From positions 6,738 through 70,737 of the forward strand of contig CAYMFM010000013.1 of assembly GCA_964389685.1 (NCBI GenBank): a stretch of 64,000 nucleotides of DNA, given 5' to 3'. The notes under the pieces were generated by a model. That model was given only the letters and a program-made list of their open reading frames with translations, did not search any database and was not told the origin of the DNA. Of this stretch, positions 15,889 through 24,460 are shown one piece after another. The DNA comes from G020353115 sp964389685. GTDB lineage: Bacteria > Bacteroidota > Bacteroidia > Bacteroidales > VadinHA17. The stretch's first letter is position 1; every line of letters starts with the position of its first letter. The translations under genes were made by a program, and so were the position numbers.

Positions 15889-17051
15889 TAAGTAAGAGTT
15901 CTACATTTGAGATGATCGCAAAGACCCTTCCCGGACTTGAAGAGGTGCTTATGAAGGAATTATCGGGGTTGGGTGCAGAAACGATTGTACCCTTGAAGCG
16001 TGGTGTCCGTTTTTACGGGAATACGGAACTATTGTACCGGGCTAATTATCATCTTCGTACAGCCCTGAAGGTGTTAAAACCGATTCATGCTTGCACTGTC
16101 AGGAATGAACGTGAACTGTACCAACAAACAAGGGCTATAGAATGGAATAAATACCTTTCGCCGGAACATTCATTGCGAATTGATGCAGTCGTTTTTTCAT
16201 CCACCTTCCGGCATTCCGGTTTCGTTGCACTCAAGGTAAAAGATGCAATTGTTGATTCTTTCAGGGACCGAACCGGAAGACGCCCAGATGTAGATAGCCG
16301 GATGCCTGACCTGCTAATCAATGTTCACATCAGTAACCAGACCTGTACCCTTTCCCTTGATAGCAGCGGGACATCACTGCATAAGAGGGGATATCGTTCC
16401 GATACACATAAAGCACCACTGAATGAAGTGCTTGCAGTCGGAATGCTGCAACTTGCCGGCTGGAGACCAGAATCAAACCTGCTGGACCCAATGTGCGGCT
16501 CAGGAACCATCATCATCGAAGCCGGTTTGATAGCCAATGGAATACCACCCGGCTCTTTCAGGAAAAGGTTCGCTTTTCAGCATTGGCTCGATTATGATCC
16601 TGAGCTGTTTGAAAAAGTGAAAAAGCAATCCTGGAATAAACCAGCTAACAAAGGAGAGATCCGGGGATCAGACCAGTCAGGAACATATGTGTCCATGGCA
16701 TTAAAAAATGCTGAATATACCGGGCTTAACGGAAAAATTGAGATCCGTCAGGCTCCGTTTGAAAAACTCACACCCCCATGGAACGAAGGGATTATAATCA
16801 TGAATCCCCCGTACGGTGAACGAATGCAAACCAGCGAAATCAATCGGTTCTACCAGAATGTGGGAGATGTACTGAAAGGTAACTATGCAGGGTATGATAC
16901 CTGGATACTGAGTTCTAATAAAGAAGCCCTGAAACACATTGGCCTTCATCCTTCGAAAAAAATGACACTCTATAATGGGCCACTTGAAGTAAAATTCCAG
17001 AAATATGTACTGTACCAGGGTTCAAAAAAACAAAAAACAGAGTCATCGTAA
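15885..17051 (+). CDS. THUMP-domain class I RNA methyltransferase (RlmL N-terminal type)
   Basis: A 388-residue protein with an N-terminal THUMP RNA-binding region (about 45-155) and a Rossmann methyltransferase domain. SAM motif I is LDPMCGSGTIIIEAG (200-214) and the catalytic motif is NPPYGERM (307-314), the signature for N2-guanine methylation. It resembles the first half of E. coli RlmL (m2G2445 of 23S rRNA) without the RlmK half. A tRNA target (TrmN-like) is the main alternative. Its start overlaps the kinase stop as ATGA. Confidence 0.88.
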   Translation: MISKSSTFEMIAKTLPGLEEVLMKELSGLGAETIVPLKRGVRFYGNTELLYRANYHLRTALKVLKPIHACTVRNERELYQQTRAIEWNKYLSPEHSLRIDAVVFSSTFRHSGFVALKVKDAIVDSFRDRTGRRPDVDSRMPDLLINVHISNQTCTLSLDSSGTSLHKRGYRSDTHKAPLNEVLAVGMLQLAGWRPESNLLDPMCGSGTIIIEAGLIANGIPPGSFRKRFAFQHWLDYDPELFEKVKKQSWNKPANKGEIRGSDQSGTYVSMALKNAEYTGLNGKIEIRQAPFEKLTPPWNEGIIIMNPPYGERMQTSEINRFYQNVGDVLKGNYAGYDTWILSSNKEALKHIGLHPSKKMTLYNGPLEVKFQKYVLYQGSKKQKTESS

Positions 17052-17169
17052 CAAAACAAACAGTAAAATTGAGCAGAGGAAAAGAATATTCTGAAAATTA
17101 TATTACTTTTATGAATCACTTATTGAAACAACAATTTCTATCTGTGTTTTCAAAAGATATATTTTTTTT

Positions 17170-17177
17170 TATATTTG
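17170..17177 (+). promoter_or_regulatory. Candidate -7 box for the SiaB-SiaC operon
   Basis: TATATTTG matches TANNTTTG exactly and lies 60 bases before the SiaB start. A good -33 TTG is not seen. The surrounding region (17052-17233) is A+T rich and contains no gene. Confidence 0.4.
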
Positions 17178-17236
17178 TTGATTATAATCACCGATTTAGT
17201 CTGAATGTTAAGGACTAAGGAAAAGATAAGCCTTTG

Positions 17237-17797
17237 ATGAGCTTCAATGTACATGATTATTTTGATAAACTTAATAGTGGTAATGTAGTATTATCCTTTA
17301 AGGGGAGTGTTACCTCGGATATGATCAATAATGTGTTGGACAGTGTTGAGTCAAAGTTGACAGAAGTAGATGAAGACCCCAAGATAAGGAAAAAAATGTA
17401 TAACGTTCTGGTGGAAAGCCTGCAGAACCTTTACCACCACATCGAAGACCTCCCGGATGAATGCCGGAAAGAGGCTGAAAATAAATTTGGGATCCTTGTC
17501 ATTGTCAAGGAAAATTCAGGCTATAAGATCACTACAGGAAATTTCATCGCATCCGATAAAATCAAATACCTGAAGGATAAGATTGATAAAATCAACTCAC
17601 TTTCCAGGGAGGAATTAAAAGATATGTACAAGTTTATTTTGAATCATCAGAAGCTTTCTTCAAAAGGTGGGGGAGGACTTGGGCTGGTTGACATTGCAAG
17701 GAAGACCGGTAACAAGCTGAACTACATGTTTCAGAATTTTAATAACGACTATTACTTTTTCAACCTAGATATTACAATATCAGAAGAGAAATCATAA
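17237..17797 (+). CDS. SiaB family protein kinase (DUF6272)
   Basis: A 186-residue GHKL-type ATPase domain of the SiaB family. The N-box-like VESLQNLYHH and the glycine loop KGGGGLGLVDIARKTG near the C-terminus support ATP binding. In Pseudomonas aeruginosa SiaB phosphorylates SiaC, and the phosphatase SiaA reverses it. The SiaC homologue lies 24 bp downstream, so the pair is intact here, although no SiaA-type phosphatase or diguanylate cyclase is in the window. The start is the ATG at 17237; the TTG just before it is discounted. Confidence 0.85.
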   Translation: MSFNVHDYFDKLNSGNVVLSFKGSVTSDMINNVLDSVESKLTEVDEDPKIRKKMYNVLVESLQNLYHHIEDLPDECRKEAENKFGILVIVKENSGYKITTGNFIASDKIKYLKDKIDKINSLSREELKDMYKFILNHQKLSSKGGGGLGLVDIARKTGNKLNYMFQNFNNDYYFFNLDITISEEKS

Positions 17798-17821
17798 TTT
17801 TAAAAGTCTAATTGATAGCAT

Positions 17822-18202
17822 ATGGAACCAATTTCAATAGAAGGAACTCCGAAGACTCCGACAGTTAAATTTGATGCTGAACAAGGAATCATAGAGATCA
17901 AGGGAAGATCGATCCCTGAAAACTCAATTGAATTTTACAAACCATTGGTTGACTGGCTCGAGGAGTATAAAGCCGATCCTCTTCCAAAAACCAAAGTAAA
18001 TATTCAACTCGAATATTTCAACACCAGTTCATCCAAATGTATTCTGGATGTCTTCAAGAAATTGGAAGCCATTCATAAATCGAAGAATGAAGTGGAGATC
18101 AACTGGTATTATGAAGAGGATGATGAAGATATGCTGGAGGCCGGAGAAGATTACGAATCCATTATCCGCATTCCGTTCAAAATGATTGAAATTACAGATT
18201 GA
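17822..18202 (+). CDS. SiaC family regulatory phosphoprotein (DUF1987)
   Basis: A 126-residue single-domain protein beginning MEPISIEGTPKTPTVKFD, the DUF1987/SiaC signature. Thr68 in EYFNTSSSKCILD falls at the same position as the phospho-Thr68 I recall for P. aeruginosa SiaC, so it is the likely target of the adjacent SiaB kinase. Unphosphorylated SiaC activates the cyclase SiaD in Pseudomonas; no SiaD is present here, so its partner in this organism is unknown. Confidence 0.87.
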   Translation: MEPISIEGTPKTPTVKFDAEQGIIEIKGRSIPENSIEFYKPLVDWLEEYKADPLPKTKVNIQLEYFNTSSSKCILDVFKKLEAIHKSKNEVEINWYYEEDDEDMLEAGEDYESIIRIPFKMIEITD

Positions 18203-18257
18203 TCCTTTTCCGCAAGAAACAGGTATTCAATCAGCTGGATAAAACATTTTTTTTGAT

Positions 18258-18292
18258 AAGCCCTCAGGAATTTAATCCTGTGGGTTTTTTTA
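18258..18292 (+). terminator. Rho-independent terminator after SiaC
   Basis: A stem of AAGCCCTCAGGA pairs with TCCTGTGGGTTT around an ATTTAA-type loop and runs into a T tract (18285-18291). It sits 56 bp after the SiaC stop and would end that operon. Confidence 0.8.
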
Positions 18293-18307
18293 TTCGCCAG
18301 AGGCGAA
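18293..18307. repeat. Short palindrome TTCGCC-AGA-GGCGAA
   Basis: A perfect 6-bp inverted repeat with a 3-base loop directly abuts the terminator. It resembles the short palindromes at 321-399 and 43934-43990 in form but not in sequence. Confidence 0.5.
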
Positions 18308-18350
18308 ACAGGTTTCATTTGACATCTTACCTGGTTGTGGGGGCGGTAGG

Positions 18351-21300
18351 TTAGTCTCCTTTGGAAAACCGTCCACTTAATTGTTCAATTGAATCCAGGA
18401 TTTTTTTCAAAAGTCTGAAATAGAGTATTGTGTACAGGATGATGGTCATCAACCAGATCACGATGATATTGACCCAGAATGTCGGAACAAATTTCCCGAA
18501 GAGCTGTTTCCGGGGAGCATAAAAATGAGCCTTAATGAACGGTAATTCCGGATCCAGGTATATGGGCTCAAACTTCTGGTAAATCCTTCCTTTAAAGTCA
18601 ATGCTTCTGACCGTTTCGTTGGTGTTTTTAACAAATTCCGTTAGTTTATCATTGGAATAGTCTCTTCTGAGTTTGAGGAAGGCTTCCCTGTCAGTAGTTA
18701 CCAGATGGGTTTCAAAAGAATCTTTAATCTCTGTCGCCCGGTTGTATAGTTTGTTGTTGTATTCCTTGATGGTATTTATATAGGTTTTCGTTTCTGCCAA
18801 TACCGCCGATGATACCCGGTCTAAAGTCAGGTCATCAACGACATCCAGTTTGACCAGTCGATTTTTCTCCATCTCGTGTGAGATTTCATTCCTGAGCAGC
18901 AGCAGGGCATCCTTGATCCGCTCTTTCTGATCGGGTTCGTTCATGTGATTCTCTACAAAATTCAGTTTATTCATCAACTTTTCCTGCCAGTAACTTCGCT
19001 TGAAATTTGCCTGGCTTTTGATTTTATCGTACTGGTAAAATTGTTTCTCATATTTATTCTCCATAAACTGATAGACAGCAAGTGCTTCATAAGCCCACCG
19101 GGCAGTAATGGCTTCACCATAAAATGGAATTTTGCTGGGAGAGGAGAGGGATGGGTTAAGCTTTTCGAACTTCACCATAACCCCGCTCAACAGAATCTGT
19201 GGAATGACAAGGAATGGGATCAGGATGTAGATGGTAACGACCGTTTTGAAGCTGTCGGATATGACCAGCCCCATCATATTGGACATGGTCCAGGCACTGA
19301 ATAGTACCAGCCAGTATTGCCAGTACATGCCCTTGATTCCCATAATGGAATTTCCTACCACTACAAAGGTCAATGCCTGAATAGCGGCTATTATGAACTG
19401 AACAGCCACCTTGGAAAGCAGATAGCTGGACCAGCTCAGGTTCAGGAATGCTTCCCGTTTCAGGATCTTTCTGTCACTGATGATCTCCTCAGCACTCACC
19501 GTCAATCCCATGAAAACGGCAACAATGACAGCCATAAAAATATAAATCGGAAGGTTGCTGTTTTCGAAGAGAAAATATCCGTATTCATTGGATGTACTTA
19601 CGTCATAATACTTGATCAGAAAAGCAAGGATAACAGCGAGTAAAGGAGCTTCCACCAGGTTAAATATCATGTATTGGGTGTTCGCCAGTTTCGAAAGAAC
19701 ATCCCGTTTAACAAAGACCCAGAACTGTTTAAGCTTGTTGGGTATCTTAAAGGAAATCTCTGGAATTCCGGATGATGATTCAATCTTCTTTACATTTTCC
19801 TCTGAAAATTGAATGTAATATTCATTCCACTCCCTCGGAGATATTTTCCTGGTATTGGTCACTTTTCCATATTCATCCAGTACATTCGATTCCACAATGT
19901 TGAAGATCTGTTCCGGGGTAACATTTCCACAGGCATGGCACTCACTTTCGTTCCAGTTTGCATGTTGCATCCGGGATTTGAAGTAGATAATGGATTCGAT
20001 GGGATCCCCATTATAGATCAACCATCCACCCGTATCGAGGATGATCAGTTTATCAAACATCTTGAAAATATCCGATGAGGGTTGATGGATCACCACAAAT
20101 ACCAGTTTGCCTTTCAGCCCAAGTTCTTTCAACAGGTCGAGGATATTTTCAGAATCTCTTGAAGACAATCCTGATGTGGGTTCGTCGAGAAAAAGAACAG
20201 CCGGTTCACGAATCAATTCCAATGCAATGTTCAATCGTTTCCTCTGCCCTCCACTGATTTTTTTATTGAGCGGACTTCCGACCACCATATCGCGAATTTC
20301 GAAAAGCCCCAGGTTATGTAAGGTTTTATTTACCGTTTCAATAATCTTTTCTTCCGTATAGTTGTCGAAACATAGCTTGGCGTTATAATAGAGGTTTTGG
20401 AAAACGGTTAGTTCTTCAATCAGCAGATCATCCTGTGAAACGTGGCCGATTACTCCTTCAATTTTCTCCTTCTCGGTATGTATATTCACGCCATTGATCA
20501 GCACCTCACCTTTTGAGGGTTCATTGGAACCATTGAGAACATTCAGCAGGGTAGACTTTCCGGCACCGCTTGCTCCCATGATACCCACCATACGCCCTGA
20601 TTCTTCTTCAAAGGAGATATCGTGCAAACCAATCTTACCCCCCTTAAACCTGTACTCAACATTCTTCACTTCATAAACGATTTTTGATTCCAGCAGTTCA
20701 GTCCTGAACTTGGAGATTACATCGCTGTAATAGATCGGTTTTGTTTTCGGGTCACGAATGGAGGCGCCGACATTGAATACATAGACCTTATCCTGATGAA
20801 GCAACTGGCTGTTCATGTACAATTCCTTGTTTCCAATATACCTCAACAGGTACATGTTTGCCGTGGAGACATTAAAAACCCATATCTGACCCTCAAGTGT
20901 ATCTACACAGATGTGTTTGATTTCAGGAACCGTAGTTTCTTTCTTATTATCAATGATCAGTAAATCTTCGTATTCGGGAATATTATCGAATGAGCTTAAA
21001 ACAAATGCCTGAATCCATTGATACTCTCCCTCCTCGATATTGAACGTATCAGAAACGGTTTTGATAAACTCCAGTTCCTGGTCTGTTATGCTTCCTCCTC
21101 CCGATTTGGAGAATTCAAGCAGCTGAACCAGGACGATAACCTTTTGAGTTTGCGTTAGCTCTTCATTGATCTGAGTGCAGATCTTCAAGACACGAACAGA
21201 GCTGGAAGAGATTCTTCGTACCTGTTTATCCTTTTCTTTCTGTTTTTCCTGATGCAGGCTGTAATAATCGTCGAAAACAGTAAGGTATTCTGCAACCAGT

Positions 21301-21422
21301 TCTTTATTCAGTTGCCTGTTAAGGAAAGACTCGACAACGGTCCTTCTGTCGCTTTTATGGCTTTCTGGTCTTGCAATGATTGCAAAGAGCTGCATCAGGG
21401 CTTTTAGTATCTGTTCACTCAT
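18351..21422 (-). CDS. TerB-like / ABC ATPase / ABC-2 permease fusion transporter
   Basis: A 1023-residue protein. Residues 1-150 are helical and resemble a TerB-like domain; 165-240 is a beta-rich segment that could be FHA-like. The ABCG-type ATPase covers about 247-475 with Walker A GASGAGKST (283-291), signature ISGGQRKR (389-396), Walker B VLFLDEPTSG (409-418) and His446. A Cys pair in ECHACGN (494-500) follows. Membrane helices run from about 585 to 760, then a soluble insert of about 200 residues precedes a last helix near the C-terminus. The substrate is unknown. It is transcribed after the aspartyl protease and faces the SiaB/SiaC operon. Confidence 0.85.
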   Translation of the reverse strand: MSEQILKALMQLFAIIARPESHKSDRRTVVESFLNRQLNKELVAEYLTVFDDYYSLHQEKQKEKDKQVRRISSSSVRVLKICTQINEELTQTQKVIVLVQLLEFSKSGGGSITDQELEFIKTVSDTFNIEEGEYQWIQAFVLSSFDNIPEYEDLLIIDNKKETTVPEIKHICVDTLEGQIWVFNVSTANMYLLRYIGNKELYMNSQLLHQDKVYVFNVGASIRDPKTKPIYYSDVISKFRTELLESKIVYEVKNVEYRFKGGKIGLHDISFEEESGRMVGIMGASGAGKSTLLNVLNGSNEPSKGEVLINGVNIHTEKEKIEGVIGHVSQDDLLIEELTVFQNLYYNAKLCFDNYTEEKIIETVNKTLHNLGLFEIRDMVVGSPLNKKISGGQRKRLNIALELIREPAVLFLDEPTSGLSSRDSENILDLLKELGLKGKLVFVVIHQPSSDIFKMFDKLIILDTGGWLIYNGDPIESIIYFKSRMQHANWNESECHACGNVTPEQIFNIVESNVLDEYGKVTNTRKISPREWNEYYIQFSEENVKKIESSSGIPEISFKIPNKLKQFWVFVKRDVLSKLANTQYMIFNLVEAPLLAVILAFLIKYYDVSTSNEYGYFLFENSNLPIYIFMAVIVAVFMGLTVSAEEIISDRKILKREAFLNLSWSSYLLSKVAVQFIIAAIQALTFVVVGNSIMGIKGMYWQYWLVLFSAWTMSNMMGLVISDSFKTVVTIYILIPFLVIPQILLSGVMVKFEKLNPSLSSPSKIPFYGEAITARWAYEALAVYQFMENKYEKQFYQYDKIKSQANFKRSYWQEKLMNKLNFVENHMNEPDQKERIKDALLLLRNEISHEMEKNRLVKLDVVDDLTLDRVSSAVLAETKTYINTIKEYNNKLYNRATEIKDSFETHLVTTDREAFLKLRRDYSNDKLTEFVKNTNETVRSIDFKGRIYQKFEPIYLDPELPFIKAHFYAPRKQLFGKFVPTFWVNIIVIWLMTIILYTILYFRLLKKILDSIEQLSGRFSKGD

Positions 21423-21680
21423 AATGTAAGATATTAAATGCTATAAAAGTACATGTCCGGTCTTGATAATATTTTCTAATCCACTAATGCATAAGGGTAA
21501 ACAATGGTTAATAACGTAACAATGACCTGTTGAAGATAATAATATTTGGATTATTATCCCAAAATTCAGAATAGGAACTACAAACAAAAAATTGACTGGA
21601 ATTTTACCCCGGGATGTTCTCTTGGGAAGTATTCATGGAAGGACCGTTATAGAACCGGTGTATACTATCGAACGGAACCA

Positions 21681-22955
21681 TTAAATGAAATCATCGAGGT
21701 AGAGAACAACTTTAAATTGATACCCTTCTCTGGCAACACTTAGTTTGAGCCTATAACCCGGCTTTTTCTGGAAGAATTCGTACATCTCGTTGATATTCAG
21801 TATCACGGTATTCTTACCATTGATGTATTTGATTTCATCCCCTTTGCGCAATCCCGCTTTATCCGCCGGCGAGTCCTTCCTGATGTTCGAAATAATATAG
21901 TATGGTATCCCGGGTAATGGAGCTTCGATATCAATCCCACTTCTGTTCAGTTTGAATTCTGAGCGATACAGATGATTTGGAAACAGGGTAATCTGGCTGT
22001 TCGGATAATCTATGATTACATGAAACCTTCTGAGAATCTCAGATCCCAGGCTTCCGTTTCGGTTATCCCTTCCAATTGCGTCCCCTGCTGAAAGGGAGTC
22101 GGGGAAGGCAACAATGGGTTGATCAAAGGTAAACTTCCCGATGGTGAATTGATGCATCCGGCCAATCTTCCCAAAAATGTCACCATTTAATCCTTTCCCC
22201 AGAAAAACATCAGCTGTTTTTTTCGGGTAAGTGATGTTCTTGTCAGACTCTACATCTATCCACAGGGCGTGACTGGCTCCTGTGTCCAGGAGTAATTTTA
22301 CCGGCACATCAGTACCATCCTTAAGCGTAATGACTCCGTATACATATGGTTTTGTCTGATGTATGATCAGTGGAAGGGTAGTCCCTCTTCTCAGGTACCT
22401 TGAGGGTTTGTATTTATGAGGATTATGAAAGGTGATCACCTTTCGATCATAGTTGATCTCTACAATGAAATTTTTAAACATATTGTATCCGATCAGACCA
22501 TGCACTTTAGTGCCAAATATCGCGGATAGATTGAATACATTCTGGAGCAGAATATAGAGGTCCTGATTTACTCCCCGGATCCCGGAAATGTTGAAATTAT
22601 TTCCATATGAGTGTAATGCATCAACCGGTTCACCCTGACCAAGACCGTTTAGCTTTACCTGCCTCGTATAATTAAGCAGTAAGGTGTCACCCCAGGAAAT
22701 TTCAGTCATAATGGAAGTACTGAGACCTGTATCCAGTATGAAATGTAGCGTATCCGAGTCATTTATTATGACCGGAACGATGATCAGGTTATTGATGAAT
22801 TTGAACTGAAAAGAGATCCGGCTCTGGTTTGGGTTTGCAAATGTAAGATCTTTTAACTGACTCTGTGCATGAACAGATATAGCAAGATCGTTTGTAACCA
22901 ACCTGGTAACAATAATAATTAACCCTATTGCGATGTATTTATACTGTTTATACAT
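21681..22955 (-). CDS. Secreted retropepsin-like aspartyl protease with C-terminal PDZ domain
   Basis: About 424 residues from the ATG at 22955, which gives a signal-like start (MYKQYKYIAIGLIIIVTRLV). Two aspartyl protease half-domains each carry a DTG: FILDTGLSTSIM and LLLDTGASHALW. A PDZ domain (IRKDSPADKAGLRKGDEI) ends the protein. Both halves on one chain suggest an intramolecular pepsin-like pair. An earlier ATG at 22985 and a TTG at 23009 are possible. It lies 258 bp before the ABC transporter on the same strand. The function is not known beyond predicted peptidase activity. Confidence 0.8.
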   Translation of the reverse strand: MYKQYKYIAIGLIIIVTRLVTNDLAISVHAQSQLKDLTFANPNQSRISFQFKFINNLIIVPVIINDSDTLHFILDTGLSTSIMTEISWGDTLLLNYTRQVKLNGLGQGEPVDALHSYGNNFNISGIRGVNQDLYILLQNVFNLSAIFGTKVHGLIGYNMFKNFIVEINYDRKVITFHNPHKYKPSRYLRRGTTLPLIIHQTKPYVYGVITLKDGTDVPVKLLLDTGASHALWIDVESDKNITYPKKTADVFLGKGLNGDIFGKIGRMHQFTIGKFTFDQPIVAFPDSLSAGDAIGRDNRNGSLGSEILRRFHVIIDYPNSQITLFPNHLYRSEFKLNRSGIDIEAPLPGIPYYIISNIRKDSPADKAGLRKGDEIKYINGKNTVILNINEMYEFFQKKPGYRLKLSVAREGYQFKVVLYLDDFI

Positions 22956-23419
22956 ATCCCGGATTAACATTATTCCCAATGCCATTGTGGGTGCCAGAAT
23001 ACCGATCAAACATTACCTTCTAGGTTTAAATCATGGATTTCCCCGGTCCATCCTATTCTTTTTATTTAACATATTTAATGCCAAATTGTTCATTGTTCTA
23101 TCTATCAAATGAATAAACCGATGTCAATATCTTTCACTTTCCGGAGAATTGGGCGGTTTCATTACATTGCTTGTTCGGTTCCGAACAATATACTAAAAAA
23201 AAATATTTTCCCCACTCAAACTGTTATAAATTCTAACTGTCGATATGCTAAAATGACTGATAATCAGCTTCCTGTTGTCATTTTTTCGCTTGATTAAACA
23301 AATTGTAGGGTTACAGTTCGATGTGGAAGGGAAAAAAATAGTATTAAGGTACTAATGGTGGTTACCAGTTTTTTCCTGCATGGTGAAAGATAGCGGGAAT
23401 GCAACGTGCCAGATAGCTT
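22956..23419. other. Gene-free interval between aspartyl protease and STAS gene
   Basis: No coding frame with family support is seen on either strand; short frames here lack any motif. The notable content is the 18-bp palindrome at 23171-23188. The region is A+T rich. Confidence 0.5.
23171..23188. promoter_or_regulatory. Candidate operator: 18-bp palindrome
   Basis: TTGTTCGG-TT-CCGAACAA has perfect 8-bp arms around a 2-base centre and no T tract, so it looks like a dimeric repressor or activator site rather than a terminator. It lies in the gene-free stretch upstream of the aspartyl protease and ABC transporter. Confidence 0.45.
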
Positions 23420-23758
23420 TTATGAAAAACTCTTGATGCAATCATGCAGGTCTTCATAGATTTCAAATATATTATGAAGTTGAAGAAGCTTAAATAATTC
23501 CATTACCTCAGGAGCAATGTTGCAAAGCTTAAAAAATCCATAGTTGTTATTTGCCATTTTCATCACTGAGAGAAAAACTCCAAAACCAGAACTGTCGATG
23601 TACTTCACTCCCTCGAGATCCAGAATGAGCCTTGTGTTAGGCTTTTCAAACAACTGGGCTAACTCTTCTTTCACCTTTTCAGTAATCAACGCATTGAATT
23701 TCTGTACATCTTCAAACTTGACTACATCAATGTTGTCAACTTTTTCGATTTTTAACAT
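23420..23758 (-). CDS. STAS-domain protein (anti-anti-sigma factor type)
   Basis: A single STAS domain of 112 residues. The phospho-acceptor loop YIDSSGFGVFLSV has serines at 56-57 after the strand RLILDLEGV. It follows the Hpt gene by 14 bp on the same strand, so the two are almost certainly one transcript. With SiaB/SiaC nearby, it may belong to a partner-switching circuit, though no RsbW-type kinase or SpoIIE phosphatase is visible in the window. Confidence 0.85.
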   Translation of the reverse strand: MLKIEKVDNIDVVKFEDVQKFNALITEKVKEELAQLFEKPNTRLILDLEGVKYIDSSGFGVFLSVMKMANNNYGFFKLCNIAPEVMELFKLLQLHNIFEIYEDLHDCIKSFS

Positions 23759-23772
23759 AAAGCAAGGTCCGG

Positions 23773-24129
23773 TTAAAGATTTTCAATGATTTCATTCAAT
23801 TCCAGTATCGCTTCATAACAACTCCGTTCAAACCGTTCGATATAAGATGGGTAACGCTCCACATCTTTCATCTCCTTTGCAAGATGTTCAAAATCCTTCA
23901 GATCCTCCGCCAGTTCGTTCATCCCCATTATCGCAACAGATGATTTCGCTTTATGAGCAAGCAGTCCAAGCGATTGATAATCCTTCTTTGCCAATAATTC
24001 CTTCATCTCTTTGGTGAATTCCGGGACCTGTTCCAAAAAGATTTCAACCATCTCTTTTACCAGGGATTTGCTGCCACCTGATATGTTTTCCAGATACTCC
24101 AGATTAATGTATTTACCCTTCTCCTTCAT
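23773..24129 (-). CDS. Hpt-domain phosphotransfer protein
   Basis: A 118-residue four-helix Hpt domain with the phosphoacceptor His59 in LLAHKAKSSVAIMGM. Standalone Hpt proteins carry phosphate between a hybrid histidine kinase and a response regulator; neither is in this window. It is the first gene of a two-gene operon with the STAS protein. Confidence 0.87.
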   Translation of the reverse strand: MKEKGKYINLEYLENISGGSKSLVKEMVEIFLEQVPEFTKEMKELLAKKDYQSLGLLAHKAKSSVAIMGMNELAEDLKDFEHLAKEMKDVERYPSYIERFERSCYEAILELNEIIENL

Positions 24130-24460
24130 TGATGTTCTAACTTTCAGAATATAAGTTTTTTGAGTTGTAATCCCCGGTATGATACCATGCCCTTAACGTC
24201 AGCATAACGTGTAATCACTTAGCCTGCATAAAAGTAATAAAAATAACTTTTCTCCCAAACATTGAACTATTTTGTTAAACAATTTTCAAACCTTTCGGAA
24301 TCCGATCTCGTAAAGTTGTAATATGATGTTTTAAGATTCCCGGTGGATAGAATAAATTCAAATACGGCTTTCGGAAGTAAGGAAATTTATTGTAATTTTA
24401 TCCCATTGCCTGGACCAGAACAGGAATGGCTTTTCAGATGAATCATAAAATATAAGATTT
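24130..24460. other. Divergent gene-free region between hpt and the PorE-like gene
   Basis: The 331-base interval must hold promoters for both directions. On the minus strand TACTTTTA (complement of 24229-24236) is one base off the TANNTTTG consensus. A short palindrome GGTAT-G-ATACC is present near 24177. I see no RNA gene or small coding frame. Confidence 0.4.

Noticed and set aside
21546..21743. 65-residue plus-strand frame overlapping the aspartyl protease end
   Set aside because: TTG start, no family, and it overlaps the conserved C-terminus of the protease.
23109..23297. 62-residue plus-strand frame in the gene-free interval
   Set aside because: No motif, no ribosome binding site and it spans the 18-bp palindrome; not supported as a gene.
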